DNA of 64,000 nucleotides from Streptomyces sp. S4.7 (lineage in GTDB: Bacteria > Actinomycetota > Actinomycetes > Streptomycetales > Streptomycetaceae), in contig NZ_CP048397.1 in the NCBI RefSeq assembly GCF_010384365.1, positions 868,001 through 932,000 of the forward strand. The letters run 5' to 3'. Positions 1 to 11,288 of the stretch are shown here, in pieces. Every line of letters starts with the position of its first letter. Position 1 is the first letter of the stretch. A program made the translations under genes and the position numbers. The notes below the pieces were generated by a model. It had not been told where the DNA came from, did no database searches, and was given only the letters and a program-made list of their open reading frames with translations.

Positions 1-397
1 TCGGACGACCCGTCGAACCCGACGTATAAATCACATACGCCACATCATCCGGCTCCCCCACCGCCGGAACACGGTCAACCCGACCCCCATCAGGAAAACC
101 GTCGACAGAATCCAGCACCAACGACACACCGGAATCCTCAACCATGAACGTCACACGCTCAGCCGGATAACCCGGATCCATCGGCACATAACCCGCACCC
201 GACTTCAGCACACCCAACAACGCCACGACGAGGTCCACCGACCGCGGCAGCAGCACACCCACCACATCACCCCGACCAATGCCCAACCCCCGCAAACCCC
301 ACGCCAAACGGTTCGACCGCTCCTCCAACTCCCCGTACGACAACACCCCACCCACACCCACAACCGCCACACCCACACCACCCGAACGATCAACCAC
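1..397. repeat. intragenic A-domain repeat, copy 1
   Basis: This tract is identical base for base to 3091-3487 and touches the window edge, so it may extend further left. It encodes the A-domain segment that ends at the TSGSTGRP core. After a diverged stretch (about 398-430), near-identity resumes to about 520 in the C-A linker. Confidence 0.95.
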
Positions 398-3300
398 CCC
401 CTCCACCAACTCCTCCACACGACCACCCACCACACCCGGCACCGCCGCACCCACCGACAGCGCACCAACCCGCTCCCGCTCCCCCACCGACCGCACATCC
501 AACTCCGCCAGCGGAGAGTCCGGACTCTCCGCCAGAGCGGAGACGACTGTGGCGAGGCGCTCGGGGACGAGGCTCGCGGTGCTGTCCGCGTAGAGGTCGG
601 TGTTGTAGGTGAGGTAGCCGGTGATGGCGTCCTCGCCCTGCTCCAGATGGAGCGAGAACTCGAACTGAGTGCCCGCCGGCGGGATGTCCAGCCGGGTGAC
701 GGCCAGGCCGGGCAGGTACAGATTGCGCGACGGGGTTTCGTTGAGGGCGAGCATCGTCTGGAACAGCGGGCTGCGGGCCTGGCCGTCCGAGGCGGGAGCC
801 GCGTGCCGGACGATCTCCTCGAACGGTGTCGCGGCGTGCCGGTGCGCTTCCACCAAGGCGCGGTGCGTGGCGCTCAGAGTCGCCGCGAGGGTGGCTTGCG
901 GGTCCAGGGTCCGCCGTAGCGGCAGTGTGTTGGTGAAGAACCCCAGAATTTCAGCGGTGTCGGGGTGCGTACGGCCGCTGGTCGGGATGCCGATGGTCAC
1001 GTCGTGGCTGCCCGACAGGGCGCCGAGGACGACGGTGACCGCGGTGGCGACGACGGCGAAGGGGGTGGTTCCGGTGCTCCGCGCGAGTCGCCCCACCGCT
1101 TCGGCGCTCAACTCCACAGGGATTGCCGCGCCGTTGTGAGTACGGCGGGCCGGGCGCGGATGGTCGGTCGGGAGGTCCACGGCGTGCGCCCCCGCGAGCC
1201 GCTCGCGCCAGTGGACGAGCCCGGCGTCGTCCTCGGACACCGGTTCGGCGGACTGCGCGTGGGCGAAGTCGCCGTACTGGAGAGAAGGGGCCGGCGCCAG
1301 AGGGCTGTCTTCGACAAGTGCCGTGTAGGTGCGGGCTATTTCGTCGAGGAGAAGGGTGAGCGTCCAGCCGTCGGCGATGGTGTGGTGCAGGGACAGCAGG
1401 AGCAGGTGGGCGTCCTCCGCCCGGCGGACGATCCGGGCCCGGAACAGAGGGCCGTCGGCGAGTTCCACCGTGGACTGACGCCAATGTTCCAGCAGTTGGG
1501 CCTCGTCGTCTGCGGGAGCCGCGTCGGGCTCGGCGGACGGCAGCGGATCCCCGTGCCAGACCGGATGGACGACCTGGACGATCTCGCCGTTCTCTTCGCG
1601 CAGCGTGGTCCGGAGCACCTCGTGGCGGCGGGCGACCTCCTCGATGGCCCGTGCCAGTGCCGGGGTGTCGAGGTCGCCGGCCAGTCGTGCCCCGCCGTTG
1701 AGGGTGTAGGCGAGGTTGGCCTGCGGGTCCAGCGCGCACAGCAGCCACAGCCGCTTCTGGCCGGAGGTGGCGGGGAGGGTGATGGTGCCGTCGGAGTTCG
1801 GGGTGCGCGGCGCGGCCGGGATGGGCTCGTGGCCGTCGCCCGAGCGGGGCAGATGGGTGGCGAGTTCGCTCAGTGTGGGGTGTTCGAAGACAAGGTGGAG
1901 CGGGACGTGTGTGCCGAGGGCGGCACCGATCCGGTGAGTGAGACGGGTGGCGAGGAGGGAGTGGCCGCCGAGCGCGAAGAAGTCGTCGTCCGCGCCGACT
2001 TCGTTGGCGTCCAGGACCTCGCGCCATATCTCGGCGACGAGTTCCTCGGCCGGTCCGGTGGGGGCGCGGTAGGCGGTGTGGCCGGTGCCCGGTTCCGGGT
2101 CGGGGAGTGCGTTGCGGTCGATCTTCCCGTTCGGGAGGAGGGGGAATTCGTCCAGGCCGACGAATACGGAGGGGACCATGAAGTCCGGCAGCCAGGTACG
2201 GACGTGGGAGGTCAGCTCGGCGGGCACTACGTCACCGGGCTTGGACGGGACGACATAGGCGACCAGTCGGAGAGATCCGCTCGTGTCCTCGCGGGCGACG
2301 ACCACCGCCTCGTCCAACTGGCCATGACGGCGCAGGACTTCCTCCACCTCACCCAGTTCGACCCGGTGGCCGCGCACCTTCACCTGGCCGTCAGCCCGGC
2401 CCAGATAGTCCAACTGACCGTCCGGACGCCACCGCACCAAGTCACCCGTGCGATACATCCGCTCGCCCGCGTCCGAGAACGGATCGGGCAGATAACGCTC
2501 GGCAGTCAGGGCGGGGCGGGCGTGATAACCACGGGTGACGCCGGCCCCGGAGAGATACAGCTCGCCGACCGCGCCCAGCACGACGGGGCGTAGATTCCCG
2601 TCGAGAACGTGCGCGGTCGTTCCGTCGACCGGAACACCGATCGCCGTCCGCACATCACCCGGCACCGTCACCGCATGGGTCGAGTAGGTGGTGTCCTCAC
2701 TCGGCCCGTACAGGTTGTTGACCTCATCGATCACCGGGTGCGCGTACAACTCCCGCACCAGCGCCGGCGCCAGAGGCTCACCCGCCAGATTCACCGTCGC
2801 CGCACGCGGCGGCACCGCGTCCGCAGCCAACAACTCCCGCGCCACGGACGGAACAGTGTTCACCAACGTCACATCGGCGTACCGCTCCGGATGGGCGATC
2901 AGATCAAGCGCACTGTCCGGTACGACATACACCGTCCCGCCCACCGACAACGGAGCGAAAATCTCGAACACCGAAAGATCGAAGGAAACCGACGTCGCCG
3001 CCAGCGTCCCCGCCAGCACCTCACCCGAGAAGACCCGCCCCGCCCACGCCAGCATCGACACCACCTGCCGGTGCTCGATCACCACACCCTTCGGACGACC
3101 CGTCGAACCCGACGTATAAATCACATACGCCACATCATCCGGCTCCCCCACCGCCGGAACACGGTCAACCCGACCCCCATCAGGAAAACCGTCGACAGAA
3201 TCCAGCACCAACGACACACCGGAATCCTCAACCATGAACGTCACACGCTCAGCCGGATAACCCGGATCCATCGGCACATAACCCGCACCCGACTTCAGCA

Positions 3301-4921
3301 CACCCAACAACGCCACGACGAGGTCCACCGACCGCGGCAGCAGCACACCCACCACATCACCCCGACCAATGCCCAACCCCCGCAAACCCCACGCCAAACG
3401 GTTCGACCGCTCCTCCAACTCCCCGTACGACAACACCCCACCCACACCCACAACCGCCACACCCACACCACCCGAACGATCAACCACTGCCTCGAAGACT
3501 CCCTCCACGCGACTGGCCACCACACCCGGCACCGCCGCACCCACCGACAGCGCACCAACGCGCTCCCGCTCCCCCACCGACCGCACATCCAACTCCGCCA
3601 ACTCCCGGTCGGGGGCATCGACAAGCGCGTGGACAACGGTGTGGAAGCGGTTGGCGAGGAGGGACGCGGTGTCGGTGGAGAACAGGTCGGTGTCGTAGCC
3701 GAGGAAACCGGTGATGCCGTCCTCGCCCTGCCACAGGTACAGCTCGCAGTCGTTGCGCACGGTGGTGGGCGCCATCACCATCGGGCGGACCGGCAGGTCG
3801 CCCAGGTGGACGACGGGCAGTTGCGGCTGGAGCACGAACAGCACGTCGAACAGGGAGGTGCCGCGCTGCCCGACCTGTTCCGCCACCGTCTCGAAGGGCA
3901 CGTCGGCGCCGCCGTACGCGTCCAGGCAGGTGTCCCGGACGGCGTGCAGCACCTCACGGGCGGTCAGGGCGTCGGTGGTGTCGGTGCGCAGCGCGAGCAT
4001 GGTCGCCAGCGGGCCGACGGCGCCGGGTGAAAGGTGACGTTCGCGGGTCGCGATGGGCGATCCGACAGTGATGTCGGCATGGCCGGCGGTGCGCGCCAGG
4101 GTCAGGTGGAAGGCGGCGAGCAGCACCATGAATGGCGTCATGCCGCTGCTGTCGGCCAAGTCCTCGACGCGGCGCAGCAGTTCGGCGTCGACGGAGATGT
4201 CGACGTGATCGGAGCGGAACCGGCGGGTGCCCGGTCGGGGCCGGTCGGTGGGCAGGGCCAGCGGGCGGGCGCCCGCCAGGCGGTCGCGCCAGGCGGCGAG
4301 TGCGGCCGGGTCGGGGGTCGCGGCGACCGGGGGCAGCGGGGTGGCCGGGCCGAGGGGCGTATCCGCGTACAGGGCGCCGAGTTCGGCGAGGAACACACCC
4401 AGCGACCAGCCGTCGGCCACGATGTGGTGGGCGAGCAACTGGAGGCGGGCGGTGCCGTCGGCGAAGGTCCAGACGGCGACGCGCCACAGCGGGCCGGTCG
4501 CGAGATCCACGGGTCCGGCGGCGCGGGTGTCGGCGGCGGCGCGGGCCCGGTCGCGGCCGGCGTCGGCGCCGAGGTGGCCGAGGTCGGTGACGGTCAGGTC
4601 GGGTGCGGCGTCGGCTTCGGGCGTGACGGCGCAGGCTGTGCGGTCCCCCTGGGGGAACGTGGTGCGCAGCACGGCGTGCCGCCGGGCGAGTGCGCGCAGG
4701 GCGGCGGAGAGGCGGTCCGTGTCGAGGAGGCCCTGTACCTCTGCGTCGAAGCGCAGGATGTTGGCGGCCGTGCCGGGGTGGATCTCCTCGAACAGCCGCA
4801 GGCCGAGCTGGATGGGACTGACCCGGGGGTCGGCGGGTGCGGTGGCGTCCGGAGTGCGGGCGCGCCAGCGGGCGAGGAGGTCGCGGCCAAGGGCGGCGGG
4901 TACCTGAACGTTGTCTGACAC
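1..4921 (-). CDS. NRPS, C-A-PCP-C-A..., 3' end beyond window
   Basis: Multimodular nonribosomal peptide synthetase; 1640 codons are visible and the frame is open at the left edge. The start is GTG at 4921, with GGAGGA 8 nt upstream. Domains in order: C (HHIVADG, residues 165-171), A ([10 protein letters not shown], 603-612), PCP (GGHSL, Ser988), C (HHTIADG, 1179-1185), then a second A domain cut at its TSGSTGRP core. Aligning the first A domain to GrsA by eye gives the ten-residue code D-L-F-N-N-A-L-T-Y-K, which I associate with L-alanine (e.g. microcystin McyA module 2). The gene lies 67 nt downstream of the FAAL-ACP gene, so the first C domain probably acylates alanine with the FAAL-bound fatty acid. 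The N-terminal part of the two A domains is duplicated almost perfectly. Substrate of module 2 cannot be read here. Confidence 0.95.
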   Translation of the reverse strand, partial: MSDNVQVPAALGRDLLARWRARTPDATAPADPRVSPIQLGLRLFEEIHPGTAANILRFDAEVQGLLDTDRLSAALRALARRHAVLRTTFPQGDRTACAVTPEADAAPDLTVTDLGHLGADAGRDRARAAADTRAAGPVDLATGPLWRVAVWTFADGTARLQLLAHHIVADGWSLGVFLAELGALYADTPLGPATPLPPVAATPDPAALAAWRDRLAGARPLALPTDRPRPGTRRFRSDHVDISVDAELLRRVEDLADSSGMTPFMVLLAAFHLTLARTAGHADITVGSPIATRERHLSPGAVGPLATMLALRTDTTDALTAREVLHAVRDTCLDAYGGADVPFETVAEQVGQRGTSLFDVLFVLQPQLPVVHLGDLPVRPMVMAPTTVRNDCELYLWQGEDGITGFLGYDTDLFSTDTASLLANRFHTVVHALVDAPDRELAELDVRSVGERERVGALSVGAAVPGVVASRVEGVFEAVVDRSGGVGVAVVGVGGVLSYGELEERSNRLAWGLRGLGIGRGDVVGVLLPRSVDLVVALLGVLKSGAGYVPMDPGYPAERVTFMVEDSGVSLVLDSVDGFPDGGRVDRVPAVGEPDDVAYVIYTSGSTGRPKGVVIEHRQVVSMLAWAGRVFSGEVLAGTLAATSVSFDLSVFEIFAPLSVGGTVYVVPDSALDLIAHPERYADVTLVNTVPSVARELLAADAVPPRAATVNLAGEPLAPALVRELYAHPVIDEVNNLYGPSEDTTYSTHAVTVPGDVRTAIGVPVDGTTAHVLDGNLRPVVLGAVGELYLSGAGVTRGYHARPALTAERYLPDPFSDAGERMYRTGDLVRWRPDGQLDYLGRADGQVKVRGHRVELGEVEEVLRRHGQLDEAVVVAREDTSGSLRLVAYVVPSKPGDVVPAELTSHVRTWLPDFMVPSVFVGLDEFPLLPNGKIDRNALPDPEPGTGHTAYRAPTGPAEELVAEIWREVLDANEVGADDDFFALGGHSLLATRLTHRIGAALGTHVPLHLVFEHPTLSELATHLPRSGDGHEPIPAAPRTPNSDGTITLPATSGQKRLWLLCALDPQANLAYTLNGGARLAGDLDTPALARAIEEVARRHEVLRTTLREENGEIVQVVHPVWHGDPLPSAEPDAAPADDEAQLLEHWRQSTVELADGPLFRARIVRRAEDAHLLLLSLHHTIADGWTLTLLLDEIARTYTALVEDSPLAPAPSLQYGDFAHAQSAEPVSEDDAGLVHWRERLAGAHAVDLPTDHPRPARRTHNGAAIPVELSAEAVGRLARSTGTTPFAVVATAVTVVLGALSGSHDVTIGIPTSGRTHPDTAEILGFFTNTLPLRRTLDPQATLAATLSATHRALVEAHRHAATPFEEIVRHAAPASDGQARSPLFQTMLALNETPSRNLYLPGLAVTRLDIPPAGTQFEFSLHLEQGEDAITGYLTYNTDLYADSTASLVPERLATVVSALAESPDSPLAELDVRSVGERERVGALSVGAAVPGVVGGRVEELVEGVVDRSGGVGVAVVGVGGVLSYGELEERSNRLAWGLRGLGIGRGDVVGVLLPRSVDLVVALLGVLKSGAGYVPMDPGYPAERVTFMVEDSGVSLVLDSVDGFPDGGRVDRVPAVGEPDDVAYVIYTSGSTGRP
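3091..3487. repeat. intragenic A-domain repeat, copy 2
   Basis: Perfect partner of bases 1-397, in the same orientation and in the first A domain of the same gene. Near-identity continues to about 3610 after a diverged stretch at 3488-3520. The A/C-rich look of about 2640-3610 differs from the flanking G-rich C-domain code, which suggests this block was exchanged as a unit. Confidence 0.95.
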
Positions 4922-4988
4922 AGGCGTCGTCCTCCGTTTCGTCACCGGACGTGGTCCTCCGCTTGGTTGCCGGGTGTGGGTGTCGGCC

Positions 4989-7004
4989 TCACTCGTGGGA
5001 CATCAGGGTCTTGACCCGTTCCAGTGCGTCGGCGGGGGGTACTCCGTCGTCGGCCCAGCGCTGGGCCAGGCGTGCGGTCAGTTCGCGGGGCGACTGGGCG
5101 CGGAGTACGTCTTCGACACGTACGGGGAGGGTGAGGGCGTCCTCGACCACCGCGGCGATCTCGGCGGCGCGCAGGGAGTCCCCTCCCATGGCGCTGAGGG
5201 TCTCGTCGGGTCCGCAGGAGGGGACCTGGCAGACGGCGGCGAAGATGGAGGAGAGGAAGAGGGTGATGAGTTCCGCTTCCTCGGCGGTGGCGGTGGCCGG
5301 TGTGGCGGTGACGGTGGTGCCGGCGAGTTCGCCCGCGAGGTGGCGGGTGCGGGCCAGGGAGTGCTGGATCTTCCCGCTGGTGGTGCGGGGGATGCTGCGG
5401 GGCGGGCAGAGGACCACGGTGTGCACGCGGACTCCGGTGGCGGTGAGGACGCGGGTCCGGATGTCGGCGGCGACGGCGGCAGGGTCGTGGTCCTTGCCGA
5501 CGACCTCCACGGCGATGACGACCTCTTCGTCGGGGCCGCTGAAGGCGGCTGCGGTGGGACGTACGGCGGGGTTGTCCTCCGCTGCGGCCGAACAGAGGTC
5601 GTGGGCGTGGTGGTTGACCCCGTTCTGGATGAGGACGTCCTTGCGGCGGCCGGTGACGGTGAGGTGTCCGGCGCGCTGCCGGCCGAGGTCGCCGGTGCGC
5701 AGGTGGCGGGTGCCGTCGAGGAGGCCGAAGAGTTCGCTTTCGGGGGTGCCGGTGCTGTTCCAGTAGCCGTCGCTGATGCTGGGGCCGCTGATCCAGATCT
5801 CGCCCTCGGCGCCGTCGGGGACGGGCGTGCCGGTGTCGGGGTCGACCAGGGCGAGGGTGTGTCCGTCGATGACGGGGCCGCAGTCGACACGGCCGTCCTC
5901 GTCGACGCTGTCGTGGGCGGTCCAGTGGCGTCCGGTGACGATGAGGGTGGCCTCGGCCAGTCCGTAGCAGGGCAGGAACGCCTCGGGGCGGAAGCCGTGG
6001 GCGGCGAAGCGTTCGGTGAACCGGTGGAGCGTCGCGGGGCGGATCGGCTCCGCGCCGTTGAACGCGAGGCGCCAGGTGCTCAGGTCTAGTCCGGTGAGGT
6101 CACCGGTGGCGGCGCGCCGGTCGCAGAGGTCGTAGGCGAAATTCGGACCGCCGGTGTGGGTGATGCCGAGTTCGCTGATCTGCCGTAGCCAGGAGAGCGG
6201 GCTCTTGAGGAAATGTACGGGTGACATCAATCGGACCGGAAATGCGCCGTGGACGGGCGTGAGTATGAATCCGATGAGCCCCATGTCGTGATAGGGCGGC
6301 AGCCAGGATACGACTCGCGCGGTTTCGTCGAGCTGGAACACCTCGGTTATCGCCTTGATGTTGGCGAGAAGATTCCGGTGTTGCAGTACAACGCCTTTGG
6401 GCTGTCCGGTGCTGCCCGAGGTGTACTGGATGAGAGCGGTGTCCTCGGGGACCGCGGCGGTGCGCAACAACTCGGCCAGGACGTCGGGATCGGGGCTCCC
6501 GGATACGGTCCGGCCGCCGTTCTCCGTGCCGTTCCCGTCGCCCTTCTCCGCGCTGTTCTCCTCGGTGGTGTCTTCGAGTGTGAGGACCCGCGGGAGGTCC
6601 TCGGGGCGCAGGCCCGAGGTGAACAGTCCGAGCACCAGCGGGTCGGCCAGCAGCGTGGTGGCGCGGGAGTCGTCGAGGATCCGGGTGAAGCGGGCCGTGA
6701 TGCGGTCGGTGGAGCCGAAGAGCGGCGGATAGGCGGGAACAGCGGGCACGCCGGCGAGCAGGCAGGCCCAGACGGCGACGACGAAGTCCAGGCCGGGCGG
6801 GTAGAGCAGCAGGGCGGGGCCGTTCTGTCCGCCGTCGGCTCGCAGTCGCGCCGCCGTCCTGGTGGCCCGGTTCAGCAACTCCCCGTAAGTGAGGCTGTCC
6901 ACTCGCCCGTCGTCGTGCAGGTACTCGTATGCCGTCTGCTCGCCGCGGGTCGCGGCGTGCCCGACGAGGGTGTGCACGAGTGTGGGGCGAGCGGGGCTCG
7001 GCAT
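4989..7004 (-). CDS. fatty acyl-AMP ligase fused to acyl carrier protein (lipo-initiation)
   Basis: Activates a fatty acid as acyl-AMP and loads it on its own C-terminal carrier domain, starting an N-acylated peptide. The 671-aa protein has an adenylate-forming core ([11 protein letters not shown] at about 194-204), the FAAL-typical segment PYHDMGLIG (about 237-245), and a C-terminal ACP with GGDSL (Ser610). I chose ATG at 7004 because GGAG lies 7 nt upstream and homology begins there; a longer frame to 7118 is unsupported. The gene is first in the leftward unit, directly before the alanine-type NRPS. In saframycin-type clusters such a starter installs a cryptic acyl chain that is later removed. 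That role is inferred here. Confidence 0.93.
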   Translation of the reverse strand: MPSPARPTLVHTLVGHAATRGEQTAYEYLHDDGRVDSLTYGELLNRATRTAARLRADGGQNGPALLLYPPGLDFVVAVWACLLAGVPAVPAYPPLFGSTDRITARFTRILDDSRATTLLADPLVLGLFTSGLRPEDLPRVLTLEDTTEENSAEKGDGNGTENGGRTVSGSPDPDVLAELLRTAAVPEDTALIQYTSGSTGQPKGVVLQHRNLLANIKAITEVFQLDETARVVSWLPPYHDMGLIGFILTPVHGAFPVRLMSPVHFLKSPLSWLRQISELGITHTGGPNFAYDLCDRRAATGDLTGLDLSTWRLAFNGAEPIRPATLHRFTERFAAHGFRPEAFLPCYGLAEATLIVTGRHWTAHDSVDEDGRVDCGPVIDGHTLALVDPDTGTPVPDGAEGEIWISGPSISDGYWNSTGTPESELFGLLDGTRHLRTGDLGRQRAGHLTVTGRRKDVLIQNGVNHHAHDLCSAAAEDNPAVRPTAAAFSGPDEEVVIAVEVVGKDHDPAAVAADIRTRVLTATGVRVHTVVLCPPRSIPRTTSGKIQHSLARTRHLAGELAGTTVTATPATATAEEAELITLFLSSIFAAVCQVPSCGPDETLSAMGGDSLRAAEIAAVVEDALTLPVRVEDVLRAQSPRELTARLAQRWADDGVPPADALERVKTLMSHE

Positions 7005-7319
7005 CGGCGGACTCCATTCCCTCGGCCGCGGGCGGCCCGGTCGGATCGACGTATCAGGGAGAGTGCGGGGCTTGTCGGCGGCACGGCGTGAAGGGGACAC
7101 ACGTCGGCGCCGATGCAATTAAAAGCGTGCTGTCTCTCACTCGGCTCTCAGTTCCTTATCGCTCGCCTCTCAGGCCGGTACGGGGTCATTGAGCGCCCTC
7201 GGATGAAACTGGTAGAGATAGGATTCCGCACTGCGATCCGGTCGGTGATTCCCCGACCCGGCGGTGTCGATCCAGCACATTCTCGTGTTCTACGTTCGCC
7301 ATCTCCGATGGAGGTAGAT
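7005..7319. promoter_or_regulatory. divergent promoter region with SARP-type direct repeats
   Basis: 315-bp gap between the FAAL gene (left) and the thioesterase (right). It contains CTCTCA at 7134, 7145 and 7167, spaced 11 and 22 bp, the periodicity recognised by SARP activators. On the minus strand TTTAAT (7123-7118) lies 9 nt beyond the outermost repeat. On the plus strand TACGGG (7179-7184) lies about 6 nt beyond the last repeat. Both could be -10 elements in the SARP arrangement, where the repeats replace the -35 box. The cluster encodes its own SARP at 19929. Confidence 0.6.
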
Positions 7320-8093
7320 GTGCGCCCGACCCGACTGAGTTCCCGTTGGTTCAGATCATTCGGTGAAGTGGCCGATCCGGTCAGCGAGGTGGTGTGCTTT
7401 CCGCATGCCGGGGGCAGTTCCGCGGTGTTCCGGAGCTGGCACCGTTACACCTCGGCGCTGAAGGTCACCGCGGTGCAGCTGCCGGGCCGGGAAGTGCGGC
7501 TCGGGGAGCCGCCGTTCCAGGAGATGACCGCGCTCGTCGACGCGCTGGCGCCCGCGCTGAAGCCGCTGACCCGCCGGCCGTACGCGTTCTACGGGCACAG
7601 CATGGGGGCACTGGTCGCCTTCGAGGTGCTGCGACGGTTCGTGTCACTTGAACTGCCGCTGCCCGTCGCGCTGTTCGTGTCGGGGCGGGACGCCCCGCAG
7701 TACGCGGACCAGGAGCAGGTGCACCATCTGCCGGACGCGGAGCTGCTGGAGCGGTTGCGGGCCTGGGAGGGGATGGAGCCCCAGGAGCTTTCGCAGTACG
7801 AGGAGTTGGTGGCACTGATGCTGCCGACCATCCGGGCCGATCTGACCCTGGCGGAGACCTACGGATATGTGCCGGGGCCGCCGGTGCCGGTGCCGGTGCG
7901 GGTGCTGCGCGGTACGCGTGACCCGCTGGTGCGGCCCGGGGACGCGGGCTGGGCCCGGCAGACCTCTGAGGACTGTTCGGTACACGACTTCGACGGAGGT
8001 CATTTCTTCGTGCAGGACCACGAGAGGAGCGTCGTGACCTTCATCGAGTCGGCACTCGGTGCATCAGCCGCGAGGGAGGCGGGAACCCAGTGA
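7320..8093 (+). CDS. type II thioesterase
   Basis: Stand-alone alpha/beta-hydrolase that removes wrong or stalled acyl groups from carrier domains of the assembly line. The 257-aa protein has the nucleophile motif GHSMG (Ser94), an Asp in the GTRDPLV segment, and the C-terminal catalytic His in DGGHFF. I prefer GTG at 7320 because GGAGG ends 5 nt upstream; ATG at 7308, in the same frame, would overlap that site. The stop codon overlaps the start of the next NRPS gene by 4 nt (GTGA), so the two are translationally coupled. First gene of the rightward unit, just behind the repeat-containing promoter. Confidence 0.93.
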   Translation: MRPTRLSSRWFRSFGEVADPVSEVVCFPHAGGSSAVFRSWHRYTSALKVTAVQLPGREVRLGEPPFQEMTALVDALAPALKPLTRRPYAFYGHSMGALVAFEVLRRFVSLELPLPVALFVSGRDAPQYADQEQVHHLPDAELLERLRAWEGMEPQELSQYEELVALMLPTIRADLTLAETYGYVPGPPVPVPVRVLRGTRDPLVRPGDAGWARQTSEDCSVHDFDGGHFFVQDHERSVVTFIESALGASAAREAGTQ

Positions 8094-11000
8094 GCAGTTC
8101 CTCGTACGCGGGTGGTGTCGGCAGCGGCGAGTCCCGCGACTACAGCGACTACTTCGTGCTGCCGGCCGCGCCGGCGCAGCGCAGCCTCTGGTTCGTCTGC
8201 CAGCTGAACCCGCCGAGCAATGCGGCGTACAACGTGGTGAGCGCGGTGCGGCTGACCGGCGATCTGGACGTCGTGCTGCTCCAGCAGGCGGTCAACGCGG
8301 TGGTGGCGCGGCACGAGAGCCTGCGCACCGGGGTCGGCCTGGTCGACGGTGATCCGCATCAACTGGTCCTGCCGGAGGCGCTGGTGTCGCTGCCGGTGGT
8401 CGACTGCTCGGCCCTGTCGCCGGAGGCGGCCGGGGCGCAGGTGCAGCGGCTGGCCCGGGAGCAGGCGGCGCTGCCGTTCGCGCTGGACGCGCCGCCGCTA
8501 CTGCGGCTGGTCCTGGTGCGCGAGGCACCGCGCAGGCACACCATGATCGTGACGATCCATCACCTGGTGTGCGACAGCTGGTCGATGGATGTGTTCTACG
8601 GCGATCTCGCGGACGCCTACCGGGGGTTGCGGGAGCGCGGCCGGTCCGGATTCGGCGAACTGCCGATTCAGTACGCCGACTATGTCGGCTGGCTGGACGA
8701 GCAGTTGGCCGGCGAGCGGATGGACCGGATGGTCGCCCACTGGCAGGAGGCGCTGGCGGGTACGACGCCGCTGGAGCTGCCGGTGGACCGTCCCCGGGAC
8801 CAGGGGCGCGGCGGGGACGGCGGCCGGGTGGAGGAGCGCCTGGACGGTCCGGCGACGGCCGCGCTGGAGGAGCTGGCCAAGCGGTCCGGCGGGACTCTGT
8901 TCATGGTGCTGCTCACCGGTTTCATGACGACGCTGGCCCGTGTGACGGGCCAGGAGGACGTGGTGGTGGGCACGCCGGTGGCTGGGCGGCACCATCCGGA
9001 CGCGGAGCGGCTGGTCGGGTTCTTCGCGAACACCCTCGTGCTGCGGGCCCGGTTGCCGCTGCGCGGCGGGTTCGAGTCGGCGGCCGGGGTGGTACGCGAT
9101 GCCTGTTTGGGCGCGTTCTCGCACGACCGGATGCCGTTCGACCGGCTCGTGCAGGAGATCCGGCAGACCCGGGCGCTGGACCGCAATCCGCTGTTCGACG
9201 TGATGTTCTCGATGCCGAACACGCCCGCGGCTGAGGTACGGCTGCCCGGCCTGACCATGGCGCCGGTGGAACTGACCGGTACGGCGGCCAAGTTCGACCT
9301 GTGGCTGACGGTGCTGCCGGACGGGGACGGGCTGCGGCTCCAACTGGACTACGACCGGGGTCTGTACGACGAGGCGACGGCGGCACGCATCGTGGAGCTG
9401 CACCGGCTGGTGCTGGCGGACGCGCTGCGGGACCCGGCGGTCCCCGTGGGGGCGCTGCCCCTGGCGGCGGCCCCGGACGCGCTCACGACGGAGGCGGAGG
9501 CGGGGGCGAGTGCGGCCGCCGCGCCGGCCACGACCGGGCCGCCGGCCGCGGTCACGGTGCCGGGGCTGCTGGCGGAGCGCGGCGCCGACGACGTGGTGCT
9601 GTCATCGGCCGACGCCGTGCTGACGCTGGGTGAGTTGCGCGAGTGGTCGGCGGATCTGGCCGGCCGGCTGCGGGCGGAGGGGATCGCCGGGCCCGGAATG
9701 CGGGTGACCACTCCCCCGGTGCCTTCGGCGGCGCTGATCGCGGTGCTGCTGGCGGCGTTCGAGGTCGGCGCGGTGCCGGCGTACGGACAGCGGCACGACC
9801 GGGCGGGTGCGTTCGTCCGGCGGGCCGAGGAGGAGCCGGGTGGCTGGCTGATCACCACCGGGCCGCGGTTCGACCCGGTGGCGGACGGCGGCCCGCCGGG
9901 GCCCGACGCGCCTGCCTGGTGGTCCGGTGACGGGGGGTCGGACGGGTCCGGGGCGACGCTGTCGCACGGGGCGCTGGCCGCCGCTCTGGCCGGTGTCGCC
10001 GACCGGCTGTCGGTGTCGGCGGAGGACGATGTGCTGCTGCTCGACGGCGGCGCCCCGCCGTCCCTGGTGGACCTGTTGATGCCGCTGGCCCACGCCCGCA
10101 GCCTGATGCTGTCGGGGGCGCAGGTGGCACCGGCCGGGCCGCCCGCCGCGTTCGTACTCGCCGATCCGCCGACCTGGCGGCGGGTGCTGACCGAGGGCTG
10201 GGAGCCGCCGCCCGGTGCCCGGCTGGTGTGTGTGGGCGAGGTGCTCGCCCCCGATCTGGTGGACATGCTGACGCGGACCGGCGGCACGGTGTTCCTGGGC
10301 CGCCCCGGCCCGCAGCCGATGGCGGTGCCGGCCGCGCTGGCCCCGCTGGACGAGCGGCGGGCGCGCAGGCTGGGGCCGCCGCCGGCCGGAGTGGTGCGGA
10401 GCCTGCTGGACGTACGGGGCGCGCCGGTGTCCGACGGCCTGGTCGGCGAGTTGTACGTCGCCGACCAGGCGGGTGTCGCCGTACCGGTGGGTCTGCGGTG
10501 CCGGCGGGCCCGGGACGGGGCCCTGGAGGCGGTCGGGCCCGGCGAGGGCCGGCTGTTCGTCGGGGACCGCGCCGTACCCGGGGCGGCCGTCGAGCGGGTG
10601 CTCGCCGGTTTCCCGGGGGTAGGGGCCGCAGCGGTGACCACCGATGCCGGCGGGGGCCGGCTGATCGCCTGGCTGGTGCCGGACGGCACCGTCGCGGCCG
10701 GCACCGAACAGGAGCGTGAGAGGTTCGCGGCCGACATCCGCGGCCGGGCCCGCTCCGCGCTGCCCGGCTACCGGGTCCCGGCGGTCTTCGGGGTACTGGA
10801 CGAACTGCCCGTGGGCCCCGGTGGGGAGCCGGACCGGGGGGCGCTGCCGGCGCCGCCGGAGCAGGCCCCGCGCGACGCGGTGGCGCAGGTGCCGCCCCGC
10901 AACGGCGTGGAGCGCCGGGTCCTGGCGATCTTCCAGAACGTCCTGGGGCTGTCGGTGGTGGGAGTGCACTCCGACTTCTTCGGGCTCGGCGGACACTCCC

Positions 11001-11221
11001 TGCTCGCCGCGAAACTACTGAGCCGCGTCCGGGCCGAGTTCGGCCTCCAGGTTCCGGTGCGCGACTTCTTCCGGCTGCCGACCCCGGCCGGACTGGCCGC
11101 GGCCATCGAGGAACTCGAACGGGCCCGCGACCGCAGGCCCACCTCCGACGAGGCGCTGCTGGCCCAGCTCGCCGGGATGTCCGACGACGAGATCGACCAG
11201 CTCCTGCGCCATCTGAACTGA
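8090..11221 (+). CDS. NRPS module with degenerate adenylation domain (C-A*-PCP)
   Basis: The 1043-aa protein has a condensation domain (HHLVCDSW, 157-164; catalytic His and Asp kept, the usual Gly is Ser) and a C-terminal PCP (GGHSL, Ser970). Between them (about 485-915) is an A-domain-length region without working motifs: the glycine-rich TSGSTG loop is replaced by a Gly/Ser/Asp run, no YGPTE or YRTGD is present, the GRxDxQVKIRG segment has collapsed, and the A10 motif reads LPVGPGGEPDRG without its lysine. The PCP must therefore be loaded by another enzyme; the (C remnant)-A protein at 17138 is the obvious candidate. The tail (SDEALL...DEIDQLL) resembles a docking segment. The frame is intact and strongly coding, so a sequencing artefact is unlikely. 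Confidence 0.93.
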   Translation: MSSSSYAGGVGSGESRDYSDYFVLPAAPAQRSLWFVCQLNPPSNAAYNVVSAVRLTGDLDVVLLQQAVNAVVARHESLRTGVGLVDGDPHQLVLPEALVSLPVVDCSALSPEAAGAQVQRLAREQAALPFALDAPPLLRLVLVREAPRRHTMIVTIHHLVCDSWSMDVFYGDLADAYRGLRERGRSGFGELPIQYADYVGWLDEQLAGERMDRMVAHWQEALAGTTPLELPVDRPRDQGRGGDGGRVEERLDGPATAALEELAKRSGGTLFMVLLTGFMTTLARVTGQEDVVVGTPVAGRHHPDAERLVGFFANTLVLRARLPLRGGFESAAGVVRDACLGAFSHDRMPFDRLVQEIRQTRALDRNPLFDVMFSMPNTPAAEVRLPGLTMAPVELTGTAAKFDLWLTVLPDGDGLRLQLDYDRGLYDEATAARIVELHRLVLADALRDPAVPVGALPLAAAPDALTTEAEAGASAAAAPATTGPPAAVTVPGLLAERGADDVVLSSADAVLTLGELREWSADLAGRLRAEGIAGPGMRVTTPPVPSAALIAVLLAAFEVGAVPAYGQRHDRAGAFVRRAEEEPGGWLITTGPRFDPVADGGPPGPDAPAWWSGDGGSDGSGATLSHGALAAALAGVADRLSVSAEDDVLLLDGGAPPSLVDLLMPLAHARSLMLSGAQVAPAGPPAAFVLADPPTWRRVLTEGWEPPPGARLVCVGEVLAPDLVDMLTRTGGTVFLGRPGPQPMAVPAALAPLDERRARRLGPPPAGVVRSLLDVRGAPVSDGLVGELYVADQAGVAVPVGLRCRRARDGALEAVGPGEGRLFVGDRAVPGAAVERVLAGFPGVGAAAVTTDAGGGRLIAWLVPDGTVAAGTEQERERFAADIRGRARSALPGYRVPAVFGVLDELPVGPGGEPDRGALPAPPEQAPRDAVAQVPPRNGVERRVLAIFQNVLGLSVVGVHSDFFGLGGHSLLAAKLLSRVRAEFGLQVPVRDFFRLPTPAGLAAAIEELERARDRRPTSDEALLAQLAGMSDDEIDQLLRHLN

Positions 11222-11288
11222 CCGCGGGACATCCGGACCGCGGGACATGCGAACCGACCGACCACCCGACACACCACGAGGAGCCCTC

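Noticed and set aside
2609..4030. Plus-strand frames over the left NRPS gene rich in Arg/His/Thr
   Set aside because: They are shadows; the minus strand encodes ordered C, A and PCP motifs throughout.
9560..10860. Dead A domain explained as a frameshift
   Set aside because: The frame stays open with normal codon bias, and neither alternate frame shows TSGSTG, YGPTE or YRTGD.
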